Shown in pieces: positions 7,109-16,189 of a stretch of DNA of 64,000 nucleotides. The DNA lies in assembly GCA_016872835.1 (NCBI GenBank), contig VGYX01000001.1, positions 62,001-126,000 of the forward strand. Reading direction: 5' to 3'. The notes beneath the pieces are model-generated. The model was given only the letters and a program-made list of their open reading frames with translations. It made no database searches and was not told the DNA's origin. A program made the translations under genes and the position numbers. The DNA is from Planctomycetota bacterium (GTDB taxonomy: Bacteria; Planctomycetota; Phycisphaerae; Phycisphaerales; SM1A02). Every line of letters starts with the position of its first letter. Position 1 is the stretch's first letter.

Positions 7109-8724
7109 GGGCCGGTCGTGGCGGGCTTGGCATCGGCCGCAAGCCACAGGCGCTCAAGCAGCTGGCGAAGCATGTCGTTCTCGGGGCTGCCCTTCACGAC
7201 GGCCAGCCCGGTCCGGATCGCGTCCTTGTCATCCACCAGATGCCCGAGATAGGCCAGCAGCAGTCCGTCATCGACCGGACGCTGCGCGCTGGCGAGTCGA
7301 TCGCGCACCGTCGCCATGGCCCGGTCCACGCGATCACGCGGGGGCAGCGCCTGCTCGCCGTAGGTCACGTCCATCATCTCCGGATGCTTCGCAAGCAACG
7401 AGCGAAGCGTGATGGCGGCCGATCCTGTCAGATTCGCGGCGATCTGGCAATGCAGCAGGCCCGCGATCACGCGCGGATCGTTCGGCTTCATCAGGAGCGC
7501 GACCTCGAAGCGCTTCTCGGCGACGAAACTGTTGCCCTCATGCATCGCACGCTGACCCTGCGCCAGCAGCTCGTTGATGCGGTCACCACCGCCGTCCCCG
7601 AAGGCGTCCAGCCGCTCGCCGTGCTTCAGCAGCATGGCGTAGTCATCCAGGGACAACTTGACGCCGGACACCTCGACCTGTGTCGGCGTGGGTGTCGTGG
7701 AGGACTTCACGCGGATCCCCTTCTCGATATCAAGCGAGGGCTCCTCGGCCTGCGGCGCAACATGCCCAAGATCCCCTCGAAGTTTCTCGTACGCGGCCCC
7801 CACCTGCATTTCCGTGCTTTGTGCCGCATCGGCTTCCGAGGCCTCCGGCCGCTCGCCACGCTTTCGCCAATTCTCCTCGATTTCCCGGATGATCCGGTCG
7901 TACTGCGTGCCGGACGTGTCCGCCGGCCGCGCCGCCGTGTCGCCACGCGAGGGTCGTGGCATCTCGCGCACCGCTGATGTCGTGACGGCGTCGGACGGCG
8001 CCTGCGTCACGAACGGATTCGATGGTCGGGCCCGCACGGCGTCCATCCGAAGCGCCCCATTGCGGAGGTCCTCGCGCAACCGTGCCGCCTCATACAGGCT
8101 CAACCGCTCCGAGGTGATGTTGTCGCGATCGCGCTCACGCTTGACGCCTCGCACCTCGCTGACCGAGAGGACACCCTGGTCCGCCTCATCTCGGCCCTGA
8201 TAGCGAGCCATGGGCGTGCTCTCGCCCTCCATGCTTCGCAGTTCGCTGCTGGACAGACGGGTGCTCAGACGATCGAGCCGCTGCCGGCTCGTCTCGTTGG
8301 GCACGACACTCGCACTGGTGCCGCTGGCCCCAGGACCCACGAAGTCGCGGCGGTACTCGAGCGACGAGACCGAGTCGCGACCGATCGAGAAGCTGGTTCC
8401 TGCGCCCACGGATCCTGTCGCGAGCGCGGGGTTGCTCAACGCGCTGTTGCGACGGAAGTCCACGTTGGTGTCGCCACCCGTCGCACCGCGAAAGTCACCC
8501 TCCGCGGCGTAGCCCACGCTGCCTCGGAACCCGCGACCGGCGGCCACGTCACCCGTGACCACCAGATTTCGGGATCGAAAGTCCTCCTGTTTCGCGGCGG
8601 CGTTCGTCTTGCTGCCGATCTGCAGGCCTGCGTCGAGCGCGCCCTGCGAACGCGCCAACGTGGACAGCGCAAGGCTTGTCAGGCACGCGAGACGAAGGCC
8701 TGGGCGATGCGATCGACGCGACAT
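7105..8724 (-). CDS. secreted protein with C-terminal TPR-like helices, unknown function
   Basis: The 539-residue protein begins with a basic stretch and a hydrophobic core, LACLTSLALSTLARSQG, that looks like a signal peptide. Residues about 20-200 are Gly/Ser/Arg-rich with repeated short motifs (GRGFRGSVGY, EGDFRGATGG), as in low-complexity outer-surface proteins. The C-terminal third (NELLAQGQRAMHEGNSFVAE onward) has the helix spacing of tetratricopeptide repeats. No enzymatic motif is seen. GGAGGA abuts the ATG with no spacer, which is odd for a ribosome site. The gene converges with metF and diverges from a single-span membrane protein gene whose promoter lies about 20 bases away. Confidence 0.75.
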   Translation of the reverse strand: MSRRSHRPGLRLACLTSLALSTLARSQGALDAGLQIGSKTNAAAKQEDFRSRNLVVTGDVAAGRGFRGSVGYAAEGDFRGATGGDTNVDFRRNSALSNPALATGSVGAGTSFSIGRDSVSSLEYRRDFVGPGASGTSASVVPNETSRQRLDRLSTRLSSSELRSMEGESTPMARYQGRDEADQGVLSVSEVRGVKRERDRDNITSERLSLYEAARLREDLRNGALRMDAVRARPSNPFVTQAPSDAVTTSAVREMPRPSRGDTAARPADTSGTQYDRIIREIEENWRKRGERPEASEADAAQSTEMQVGAAYEKLRGDLGHVAPQAEEPSLDIEKGIRVKSSTTPTPTQVEVSGVKLSLDDYAMLLKHGERLDAFGDGGGDRINELLAQGQRAMHEGNSFVAEKRFEVALLMKPNDPRVIAGLLHCQIAANLTGSAAITLRSLLAKHPEMMDVTYGEQALPPRDRVDRAMATVRDRLASAQRPVDDGLLLAYLGHLVDDKDAIRTGLAVVKGSPENDMLRQLLERLWLAADAKPATTGP

Positions 8725-8747
8725 TCCTCCATGCTAGCCGCCACCCG

Positions 8748-8753
8748 TAGGAT
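8748..8753 (+). promoter_or_regulatory. -10 element (TAGGAT)
   Basis: TAGGAT after CCG ends 10 bases before the ATG at 8764. It fits the short-leader pattern and supports that start over an in-frame ATG at 8707. Confidence 0.35.
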
Positions 8754-8763
8754 TCCGGGCTTC

Positions 8764-9417
8764 ATGGAATCGGAATCTGCCACCGAGCGTCCCGACAGGA
8801 CCTTCCATCCTCACCAGTCACCAGCGGCCCTCGTGCTGGCACTGGTCCTGGTGGCGTGCGCCGTGGCCTTCGGCATCTTCGGACACTCGATCGCGGGGCG
8901 CCTGAGCATGGGCGGCGGCACGCCGCTCGCCGAGTTCGTCAGCCTGATCGGCGGCATGCGCGGAAACGCCATGCTCAACTGTCTGCAGAAGGGCGACGAG
9001 CCCGATGTCCATCCCGAAGAGGCGCGTGGCATCGTGCAGCGATCGCTGCGGCGCAGTGCGTCGATTCCGGATCTGACCGAGCACGGATTCGCGCTGCGGC
9101 AGGTGGTCGACGTTCCAACCACCCCGGCACAGGGCGGCACGCTGGCATGCGTGACCTATCAGGGCACCGGTGCATCGGAGGGTCGGTGGATCCACTTGTT
9201 CCTGGCTCGCGATGATGGTCAGTACCTGCGCTTCGATTCGCTGGGCCGGCCCCGCCCGCTCGCACCGGGCCTTTCGATCGACGGCGAATTGCCGGGACAA
9301 ACGCCCTCGGAGCCCGCGGTGGTGATCGTGTGGAGCGATGGACCGGTGCTGCATGCGGCATGCTTCGACGACGCGGCGGATGCTGACCGGCTTCACGAGG
9401 CGGTCGGGGCGCCGTGA
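8764..9417 (+). CDS. single-span membrane protein, unknown function
   Basis: A 217-residue protein with a polar N-terminal tail of about 19 residues, one transmembrane helix (ALVLALVLVACAVAFGIFG) and an extracytoplasmic domain of about 170 residues containing two or three Cys (NCLQKG, LACVTYQG, HAACFDD). The topology resembles an anti-sigma-like or sensor protein, but there is no zinc-binding N-terminus and no sigma gene beside it. I do not recognise the family. The ATG at 8764 is used because an upstream ATG at 8707 lies in the divergent gene. metG follows 33 bases downstream but has its own promoter-like hexamer. Confidence 0.65.
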   Translation: MESESATERPDRTFHPHQSPAALVLALVLVACAVAFGIFGHSIAGRLSMGGGTPLAEFVSLIGGMRGNAMLNCLQKGDEPDVHPEEARGIVQRSLRRSASIPDLTEHGFALRQVVDVPTTPAQGGTLACVTYQGTGASEGRWIHLFLARDDGQYLRFDSLGRPRPLAPGLSIDGELPGQTPSEPAVVIVWSDGPVLHAACFDDAADADRLHEAVGAP

Positions 9418-9434
9418 GCGCGAACCGGTTGTCC

Positions 9435-9440
9435 TAGACT
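9435..9440 (+). promoter_or_regulatory. metG -10 element (TAGACT)
   Basis: TAGACT after TCC ends 10 bases before the metG ATG. The same hexamer sequence precedes argS and metF. Confidence 0.45.
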
Positions 9441-9450
9441 CGCGCCCTCC

Positions 9451-11001
9451 ATGAGCGCCACCGCCAGCATCACCACGCCCATCTACTACGTGAACGATCG
9501 GCCGCACATCGGCCATGTCTTCACCACCACGCTCTGCGACACCTGGGCGCGGGCCATGCGCATGCGCGGCCGTGACACATTCTTCCTCACGGGCACCGAC
9601 GAGCACGGCGTGAAGGTGGAGAAGAGCGCCACGGCCAACGGCGTGAGTCCGCAGGCGTGGGCCGACCGCAACGCGGCGGAATTCGAGGCGGTCCTGCGGC
9701 TGTTCCAGCAGACGAACGACGACTTCATCCGCACCACGCAGCCGCGCCATGAGCGACAGGTGCAGGCACTGGTCGAGCGCCTGAAGGCCGCAGGCGTTCT
9801 GTACAAGGGCGCCTTCGAGGGCTGGTACGACGAGGGCGAGGAGAACTACCTCACCGAGACGCGCGCGAAGGAGTGCGAGTACAAGAGCCCGGTGAGCGGG
9901 CGGCCGCTCGTGCGCGCAAAGGAGGAGAACTGGTACTTCAGGCTCAGCGCGTTCGCGCCGAAGCTGGAGGCCATGTTCGCGGCGAACCCCGACTTCGTGC
10001 GCCCCGCCGCGCGCCGCAACGAGGTGCTGGGCCGGCTGCGCGAGGGCCTGCAGGACGTCCCGATGACGCGAACGAACTTCTCATGGGGCATTCCGATGCC
10101 GGGCGATCCGGGGCACGTGATCTACGTGTGGATCGACGCGCTCTTCAACTACGTCACGGCGCTGGGCCTCGGTGACGGCAGCGTGAAGGAGCGCGTGAAG
10201 TACTGGCCCGCCGACTACCACGTGATCGGCAAGGAGATCCTGTGGTTCCACGCGGTGATCTGGCCGGCCATGCTCATGGCGCTGGAGCTGCCACTGCCCA
10301 AGTGCGTCTACGCACACAGCTTCTGGATCAGCGAAGGCCAGAAGATGTCGAAGAGCCTGGGCAACTTCATCGATCTCGCGGCGCTCGAGGGGTACATGGG
10401 CAAGTATGGCCTCGACGCACTGCGCTGGTTCATGCTCACGCGCGGGCCGCTTGAGTCGACCGACGCCGACTTCCGAGCACTGGCCTTCCATGAGACCTAT
10501 GTGGCCGATCTCGTGAACACGGTCGGAAACTGCTCGAGCCGGGTGACCGCGATGATCGGCAAGACCTTCGACGGCGCCATGCCTGCCGACGCGCGCGGCG
10601 GTGACGCCTGGCCGGCCATGTGCGACAGCGTGGTCAAGCAGTGGGAAGGCCACATGGACCGCTTCGAACTCGGGCCCGCAGCGGCGGCGGCGATCGGCCT
10701 GCTGCGCGAGGTGGACGGCTTCATCAACCGCACCGAGCCGTTCAAGCTGGCGAAGGACCCGGCGAAGCGCGACGAGGTGGCGAGCATCCTGGCGCAGTGC
10801 GCCGAGACAGTGCGCATCGCGTCGCTGCTGCTCGAGCCCTTCCTTCCACAGCGCATGGCGGATCTGCAGGTGGCGCTCGGCGCGCCGATGGCTGGTGAAC
10901 CGTGGGCGCGCAAGGTGGTGTGGGGCGGGCTGAAGGCGGGCACGAAGATGGCCAAGGTGGCGCTGTACCCGCGCATCGAGACACCGGGGACCCCCGCCTG
11001 A
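9451..11001 (+). CDS. metG: methionyl-tRNA synthetase
   Basis: Class I synthetase of 516 residues, the short bacterial form without the C-terminal tRNA-binding EMAP-like domain. HIGH is H19-I-G-H22 in YYVNDRPHIGHVFTT and KMSKS is at residues 298-302 in [15 protein letters not shown]. The anticodon-binding helical domain follows (FELGPAAAAAIGLLREVDGF). It charges both initiator and elongator tRNA-Met. The gene ends 86 bases before ubiX. Confidence 0.97.
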   Translation: MSATASITTPIYYVNDRPHIGHVFTTTLCDTWARAMRMRGRDTFFLTGTDEHGVKVEKSATANGVSPQAWADRNAAEFEAVLRLFQQTNDDFIRTTQPRHERQVQALVERLKAAGVLYKGAFEGWYDEGEENYLTETRAKECEYKSPVSGRPLVRAKEENWYFRLSAFAPKLEAMFAANPDFVRPAARRNEVLGRLREGLQDVPMTRTNFSWGIPMPGDPGHVIYVWIDALFNYVTALGLGDGSVKERVKYWPADYHVIGKEILWFHAVIWPAMLMALELPLPKCVYAHSFWISEGQKMSKSLGNFIDLAALEGYMGKYGLDALRWFMLTRGPLESTDADFRALAFHETYVADLVNTVGNCSSRVTAMIGKTFDGAMPADARGGDAWPAMCDSVVKQWEGHMDRFELGPAAAAAIGLLREVDGFINRTEPFKLAKDPAKRDEVASILAQCAETVRIASLLLEPFLPQRMADLQVALGAPMAGEPWARKVVWGGLKAGTKMAKVALYPRIETPGTPA

Positions 11002-11087
11002 GACCTGAAAGGGCCGGTTTTGGCGATTCCGGCGGCTTCCTCATCCGCCCGCGGGGGTGGCGCGACTATCGTGACCCCAAGGCTGCC

Positions 11088-11711
11088 ATGGAACCCAAGC
11101 GCATCATCGTCGGCATCACGGGCGCCAGCGGCGCACCCTACGCGAAGCGGTTGCTTGAGCGGCTCGCGCAGGCCGAGTGCGAGATTCATCTCGTGGCGAG
11201 CGCGCTGGGACGAAGGCTGCTGTCCGACGAGTGTGGCATCAAGCGGCTCGACGCGGACGAACTCACCGGCGGTCGTGGTGCGCTGCTCACCATTCACAAC
11301 GAGAACGACCTCGGCGGCCCGATCGCGAGCGGCAGCTTCCGTCACGACGGCATGATCATCGTGCCATGCAGCGGCAACACCATGAGCAAGGTGGCCTATG
11401 GGCTCACCGACAATCAGGTGCAACGCGCGGCGATGGTCACGCTGAAGGAGCGCCGTCGACTCATCCTGGCCCATCGCGAGACACCTCTGAGCCTGGTCGA
11501 GATCGAGGCGATGCGCGCGGCCACGCTCGCGGGCGCGATCATCCTTCCGCTCTCGCCGGGCTTCTACCTGAATCCCACAGGCATGGACGATCTCGTCGAC
11601 TTCATGGTGGCGCGCATGCTCGACCTGCTCGGCGTGCCGCATGAGATCCAGCCGACCTGGGACGAGCACCTCGCCGCCGAGCGAGAAGCGCGACGCGCGG
11701 CGCGCGGCTGA
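11088..11711 (+). CDS. ubiX: UbiX-type flavin prenyltransferase
   Basis: A 207-residue flavoprotein that makes prenylated FMN for UbiD-type decarboxylases. Motifs are GITGASGAPYAKRLLE at the N-terminus (flavin phosphate loop), VPCSGNTMSKVAYGLTDN, and RETPLSLVEIEAM, all typical of UbiX/Pad1. In planctomycetes that make menaquinone by the futalosine route, a UbiX-like protein acts with MqnP and a UbiD-like enzyme, and a UbiA/MqnP-like gene is found 4.2 kb downstream. No UbiD is in the window. ATG at 11088 matches the family N-terminus, and TATCGT lies 15 bases before it. Confidence 0.93.
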   Translation: MEPKRIIVGITGASGAPYAKRLLERLAQAECEIHLVASALGRRLLSDECGIKRLDADELTGGRGALLTIHNENDLGGPIASGSFRHDGMIIVPCSGNTMSKVAYGLTDNQVQRAAMVTLKERRRLILAHRETPLSLVEIEAMRAATLAGAIILPLSPGFYLNPTGMDDLVDFMVARMLDLLGVPHEIQPTWDEHLAAEREARRAARG

Positions 11712-11742
11712 CTGCCTCGGCGCGCGCATCGACTGCGACCTC

Positions 11743-11785
11743 CAAAAATGAAGCGGACGGGCCCAGGGGAACTGGACCCGCCCGC
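11743..11785 (-). terminator. rho-independent terminator of the PEP-CTERM-like gene
   Basis: A 14-bp stem (11753-11766 with 11772-11785, two G-U type pairs) and a 5-base loop GGGAA. On the minus strand it is followed by an interrupted T tract (complement of AAAAATG at 11744-11750). A second A-run on the other side could make it work weakly in both directions. Confidence 0.7.
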
Positions 11786-11810
11786 TCAAAAAAGGGCGTG
11801 GGCGGAGGTG

Positions 11811-12491
11811 TCAGCGCTCGTCGCGCCGCCGCCTCCCACGAGGTGTGCCGCCCACGAACGCCGCCAGCACGGCCAGCGCTCCTGGGGTGGGCACAAGCTT
11901 GAGATCCAACGTCACCGCATCAAGAATCGCGTGCGGCGCGGCGCTGGAGAAGTCGATCTGCCATCGCGTGCAGTTCCAGACAAGCGGATCGATCGACCAG
12001 GTGAAGGCTGTGGTGACCGCGTTGCCACCCATTCCATCAGGAACCGAGTTGCGCAACAGCGTGGTCGTCGGAGCAAGGCGCTTGGAATTGCCCGCGTTGT
12101 CGAAGAGCGTCAGCGCGACGGTGGAGTTCACGATCCCCGTGCCCGCACTCGCGAGGTTCATCACCACGTCGGTGGGATTGCGAGGGGCCGAAGTCACGCC
12201 GCCCATGATCATGACCGCGAGCGGGCCGGTGGGGTTGTAGATGCCCGTGGGAAACGGCGCACTGGTGAGCACCGCACCCGGACCGAAGTTGAAGAGAGAC
12301 GCCAAGTTCGAACTGCCCGCCATGTCGGCTGCATTCGCGCCCGCATAGGCCGAGGTGAAGGTTTCCCACCCCATGTACATGGTGTTGGCGGAGCCGCGCC
12401 AAGACGGCACAAGCGGATTCACGACCCCCGCCGAGGCGGCGGCAGCCAAGACACCGGTCCCAATTCCGACATGGATGCAGCGATACGACAT
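11811..12491 (-). CDS. secreted protein with PEP-CTERM-like anchor
   Basis: A 226-residue exported protein. After MSYRCIH comes a signal-like stretch VGIGTGVLAAAASAG. The middle is a beta-rich domain with no recognised motif, and the C-terminus is VPTPGALAVLAAFVGG followed by an Arg-rich tail. That order (P-rich motif, hydrophobic helix, Arg cluster) matches PEP-CTERM sorting signals, which are cut by an exosortase and often accompany exopolysaccharide loci. The start at 12491 is set by GAGGGAAGAG just upstream. A second ATG 33 bases earlier is less likely. No exosortase is in the window. Confidence 0.8.
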   Translation of the reverse strand: MSYRCIHVGIGTGVLAAAASAGVVNPLVPSWRGSANTMYMGWETFTSAYAGANAADMAGSSNLASLFNFGPGAVLTSAPFPTGIYNPTGPLAVMIMGGVTSAPRNPTDVVMNLASAGTGIVNSTVALTLFDNAGNSKRLAPTTTLLRNSVPDGMGGNAVTTAFTWSIDPLVWNCTRWQIDFSSAAPHAILDAVTLDLKLVPTPGALAVLAAFVGGTPRGRRRRDER

Positions 12492-12645
12492 CTCTTCCCT
12501 CAACCTCGAGTTCAACGAACACAAAGCGCGTTCGCGGCCGGTCGGCAGAGGAGATTCCGATGCGCGGGCCGGAGTAGTTGCGGAAAGAGCTGAAAACTCC
12601 TGCTTAAAAACGAGCCGCGCGAGGTCGGAATCCCCGGCGCTCAGG

Positions 12646-12735
12646 AAGTGGCCAATAACAACCTCCGACCCTCTCTCTCGGGCCCCCGAACCTCAGATCC
12701 ACGAAACAGGGTCAGACCTTGTTATTGACCACTTA
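12646..12735. repeat. inverted-repeat element next to the proS stop codon
   Basis: Arms AAGTGGCCAATAACAA (12646-12661) and TTGTTATTGACCACTT (12719-12734) are inverted repeats with 15 of 16 matches. Inside, GACCCT and AGGGTC also face each other, extending the pairing. The right arm supplies the TAA stop of proS. The size (about 90 bases) and GGTCAGACC core resemble REP/MITE-like elements. Confidence 0.6.
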
Positions 12736-14298
12736 GTAGGCCTTGGCAAAGACCACGCGCCGCGTGGCCGGCTTGCCGCTCAAGATGCACGGACCCGGGT
12801 CGTCCGGGCCCTCGATCGGGATGCAGCGCACCGTCACGCCCAGGTCGTCCTTCAGCTTCGCCTCGTCCTTCGCGTCCATCGCGAAGCGACTCATCGCAAA
12901 ACCACCATGGATCTCGGTCGGGCTGTTCTCGCTCTCCTGCTTGTTCGGCGTGAAGAACGCACGGAACTCGGCTGGCTCGTCGATCACGCGCGTGTTCGCC
13001 TCGCGGTGCGCCTTCGCCTTCGCGAGCATGCCCTGCTGAATCTCCTCAAGCAGCGCCACCACGCCGGCCACCAGCGCGTCGGCGCTCATGGCCGTGCGCT
13101 CCTTGGTTCCTCGGTCGCGCCGACACACGCTCACCGCATTCTGCTCCAGATCTCGCGGCCCGATCTCCACGCGCAGAGGCGCCCCCTTCTTCACCCACTG
13201 CCACATCTTGTCACCGCCGCGCAGGTCGCGTCGATCCACCTCCACCTCGACCGTTCGACCCGCGTAGGCGATCTCGCGCAGACGCTTGGCCAACTTTTCG
13301 CACGCCTCGTTCACCGCCGCAGCCGTCTCAGGCTTCGGCGTGATCGGCAGGATCACCACATGCGTGGGCGCCAGCCGCGGCGGCACCATCAGGCCGTCAT
13401 CGTCAGCATGGGTCATGATCAGGCCTCCGACCAGTCGCGTGCTCACGCCCCAGCTGGTCGTCCACGCGTGCTGCAGCGTGCCGTTCTGATCCAAGAACTT
13501 GATCTCGCTGGCCTTCGCGAAGTTCTGACCCAGGAAGTGGCTGGTGCCCGCCTGCAGCGCCTTGCGGTCCTGCATCATGGCCTCGATCGAGAAGGTGTCC
13601 ACGGCACCCGGGAAGCGCTCTCCGTCGGTCTTGCGGCCCTTGATCACGGGCATCGCCATCCAGTTCTCCGCGAAATCCGCGTAGACGTCGAGCATCTTCA
13701 TCGTCTCCTCGCGCGCCTCGGCCTCGGTGGCGTGCGCGGTGTGGCCTTCCTGCCACAGGAATTCCGCCGTGCGAAGGAAGAGTCGCGTGCGCATCTCCCA
13801 ACGCACCACGTTCGCCCACTGATTGATCAGCAGCGGCAAGTCCCGGTAGCTCTGCACCCACTTCGCGAAACTCGCACCGATGATCGTCTCGCTGGTCGGT
13901 CGCACCACCAGCGGCTCGTCGAGTTCGCCCGAAGGCACGAGACCCGGACGGCCGTCCGGCTTCGTGCCTGCCTGCAACCGATGGTGCGTGACCACCGCGC
14001 ACTCCTTGGCAAAACCCTCCACATGCTCCGCTTCCTTCTCGAGGAAGCTGAGCGGAATGAAGAGCGGGAAGTAGGCGTTCTTGTGGCCGGTGTCCTTGAA
14101 CATCCGGTCCAGCACGCGTTGCATGTTCTCCCACAGCTGGTAGCCCCACGGCTTGATCACCATACAGCCACGCACCGGGCTGTTCTCGGCAAGATCCGCC
14201 GCGCGCACCACCTGCTGGTACCACTCGGCGTAGTGCTGCTCACGCGTGGGCGTGATTGCGGTCTGGACGGCGGGCTGGGGCTTGGTGGGGTTGCTCAT
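12733..14298 (-). CDS. proS: prolyl-tRNA synthetase, archaeal/eukaryotic-type
   Basis: Class II synthetase of 521 residues without the editing insertion of E. coli ProRS. Class II motifs appear as GCMVIKPWGYQLWENMQRVLD, RPTSETIIGASFAKWVQSYRDLPLLINQWANVVRWE, and the motif 3 region with GTSHFLGQNFAKA. An anticodon-binding domain and a C-terminal zinc-type domain follow, and the protein ends in Tyr (VVFAKAY), which is characteristic of the short ProRS class. The start at 14298 (MSNPTKPQP) fits the family; longer frames upstream run into the CHAD gene. The last codons overlap the inverted-repeat element. It appears to be the final gene of the tuf-nusG unit. Confidence 0.96.
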   Translation of the reverse strand: MSNPTKPQPAVQTAITPTREQHYAEWYQQVVRAADLAENSPVRGCMVIKPWGYQLWENMQRVLDRMFKDTGHKNAYFPLFIPLSFLEKEAEHVEGFAKECAVVTHHRLQAGTKPDGRPGLVPSGELDEPLVVRPTSETIIGASFAKWVQSYRDLPLLINQWANVVRWEMRTRLFLRTAEFLWQEGHTAHATEAEAREETMKMLDVYADFAENWMAMPVIKGRKTDGERFPGAVDTFSIEAMMQDRKALQAGTSHFLGQNFAKASEIKFLDQNGTLQHAWTTSWGVSTRLVGGLIMTHADDDGLMVPPRLAPTHVVILPITPKPETAAAVNEACEKLAKRLREIAYAGRTVEVEVDRRDLRGGDKMWQWVKKGAPLRVEIGPRDLEQNAVSVCRRDRGTKERTAMSADALVAGVVALLEEIQQGMLAKAKAHREANTRVIDEPAEFRAFFTPNKQESENSPTEIHGGFAMSRFAMDAKDEAKLKDDLGVTVRCIPIEGPDDPGPCILSGKPATRRVVFAKAY

Positions 14299-14338
14299 GC
14301 GTGCTCCGTTCGGATCGACGAAGGTAGCACGACGATCA

Positions 14339-15253
14339 TCACGTCGACCGGACCAGCATTCGATCCATGCGCTTGCGCATCTCGCGACGGCCTTCCGGGA
14401 TGGCGGATCGACCGGCCACAAGGGCTTGACGCAGGCAGCGCGCGCGATGCCGCTCCGCGGTGCGCCGCATCTGACGACTCGCCACATGAAGCGGCGAAGC
14501 CTTCGGCAGTTCCGGCATGTCCGACAGCATCAGGCCCGCATCGCGTGCCTCGCCGAGCAGTCCCGCCACGAATCGAAGCCTCGCCTCCATGGTCTTGCCA
14601 TGTCGGCGCGCACCGGCACCCACGAGCAGCAGCATGTTCACCGCACGTTGCGAGCGCTTGCGCACGTCGTGCAGCCACTCCTCGTCGCGACCCTCCCACG
14701 AGGCACGGAAGCGGTCGCGTGCGGCGGCGCACGCCTCCACGATCGCGGACGAGACGTCAGACCAGATGAACCCCTCCAGATCCATCGACATCACGCGCGC
14801 ACGAGCATCCTCAAGTTCAGCCTGACTCTCGCGTACCAGTTGCCGTACAGCCTCCACACTCATGGCACCCGCGGCCTCGGGCACCGCTCCACCCGTCGCT
14901 CGCCACGCGTCCAACGCAAGTGCACGCATCGACCTGGGCAGAAGCGCTGCGATGCGACCTGCAGCGATGGTCCGCGCATGGGCGTCTCGAAGCGATCCCA
15001 GCCTGCGTGCCGCACCACCAAGTGCCTGATCGATCCGACGCTGTTCCTGCGTCGCGACCGCGCCACGCACCATGCGCCACGCCGCACGCAGTCGCTTCAC
15101 CGACCTTCGGAATTCATGAACCCCCTTGATGCGTTCGGTCTTGTCATCGGATGCGGCCTGCACCAGTCGCTTCTCGGCACGCACGAACTCACGCTGCAGC
15201 AGCGTTCGCAGCGCCGCACCGGCAGGCTTCCGCGAGTCGAGCGCCAGGCCCAT
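14339..15253 (-). CDS. CHAD domain protein
   Basis: An all-helical protein of 304 residues with the CHAD signature HEFRRSVKRLRAAWRMV and repeated basic/His motifs (HDVRKRSQRAVNMLLL) spaced along two four-helix bundles. CHAD domains bind inorganic polyphosphate through these conserved His and basic residues. No CYTH triphosphatase domain is attached and no polyphosphate kinase is nearby. It lies between ubiA and proS on the same strand with gaps of 9 and 40 bases, so co-expression with translation genes is likely. Whether it binds polyphosphate is inference from the family. Confidence 0.9.
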   Translation of the reverse strand: MGLALDSRKPAGAALRTLLQREFVRAEKRLVQAASDDKTERIKGVHEFRRSVKRLRAAWRMVRGAVATQEQRRIDQALGGAARRLGSLRDAHARTIAAGRIAALLPRSMRALALDAWRATGGAVPEAAGAMSVEAVRQLVRESQAELEDARARVMSMDLEGFIWSDVSSAIVEACAAARDRFRASWEGRDEEWLHDVRKRSQRAVNMLLLVGAGARRHGKTMEARLRFVAGLLGEARDAGLMLSDMPELPKASPLHVASRQMRRTAERHRARCLRQALVAGRSAIPEGRREMRKRMDRMLVRST

Positions 15254-15262
15254 GCCGTCAGG

Positions 15263-16171
15263 CTAACGCCCGATGCCGGCCAGTCCGAGGATTCCAGCGA
15301 CTCCCAACACAATACTCACACAACCGTTCAGCGTGAAGAAAGTCAGGGCCATGCGGCTGGTGCCCCAGCGGCGCACCGTGGCATGCTCCACCGCCAGCAG
15401 GGCGATCACCAGCGCGATCGCCACGCCAAATCCGGGGCCAAGGCGCGGCTCGCTCCGCCACGCAAGAACGAGACATACCACGGCACCGATGTGCATCAGC
15501 AGGCTCAGCACCAGCGAGAGACCCGTGCCCAGCCGCGCCGGCATGCTGTACAGGCCTTCACGACGGTCGCTCTCCACATCCTGCAGCGCATAGATCACGT
15601 CGAAGCCCGTCACCCAGAGCATCACCATGCCCGCAAGCCACCACACCACGGGCTGCGCCAGCGACTCCGGACGGATCGCAAGCGCGGCCGCCGGCACGCT
15701 CATGGCCAGGCTTGCCCCAAGCCACGCATGACAGAGCCAGGTGAACCACTTGGTGAAGGGATAGAAGGCCAGCCACAGGAGCACCGGCAGGTGCAACAGC
15801 AGCGGCCACGGATTGCCATACAGGACCGCGAAGGCGAAGGTGCACGCCTCGAACCCGATCACGTTCAGCACCACAAGGATATTCGCGCCACGTCGTGAGA
15901 GCCGCCCCGAGGGGATGGCCCGCCCGGCGGTACGCGGATTGCGCGCGTCGATCGCCGCGTCCACGATCCGATTCGCCAGCATCGCCACCGTGCGTGCGAA
16001 CACCATGCAGCCCACGATGAGCGCCAGTGGCCCCGCCATGGCCGCCCACGGGATGCCCTCAGGACCCACGGCGGCACAACACGCGCCCAGAAGCGCGAAG
16101 GGAAGCGCGAACACGCTGTGATGCAGCTTGATGTCGCTCGCAGCCGCCGTCAAGACCCGCACCGCACGCAT
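15263..16171 (-). CDS. UbiA-family prenyltransferase, MqnP-like
   Basis: Integral membrane protein of 302 residues with eight or nine predicted helices. The two Asp-rich motifs that hold Mg-pyrophosphate are visible as NRIVDAAIDARNPRTAGR and DVIYALQDVESDRREG. The N-terminal KLHHSVFALPFALLG is typical of the UbiA/MqnP group, which attaches a polyprenyl chain to a carboxylated aromatic ring. Together with ubiX at 11.1 kb this points to menaquinone synthesis by the futalosine pathway. A 4-hydroxybenzoate substrate for ubiquinone is less likely in a planctomycete. It follows a lipoprotein gene by 18 bases. Confidence 0.9.
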   Translation of the reverse strand: MRAVRVLTAAASDIKLHHSVFALPFALLGACCAAVGPEGIPWAAMAGPLALIVGCMVFARTVAMLANRIVDAAIDARNPRTAGRAIPSGRLSRRGANILVVLNVIGFEACTFAFAVLYGNPWPLLLHLPVLLWLAFYPFTKWFTWLCHAWLGASLAMSVPAAALAIRPESLAQPVVWWLAGMVMLWVTGFDVIYALQDVESDRREGLYSMPARLGTGLSLVLSLLMHIGAVVCLVLAWRSEPRLGPGFGVAIALVIALLAVEHATVRRWGTSRMALTFFTLNGCVSIVLGVAGILGLAGIGR

Positions 16172-16189
16172 GGGCCCGCAAGCCCCTGC

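Noticed and set aside
12355-14769. Open frame of 804 codons opposite proS
   Set aside because: Antisense to a well-supported synthetase gene; His/Arg-rich composition with no family signature, as expected in GC-rich DNA.
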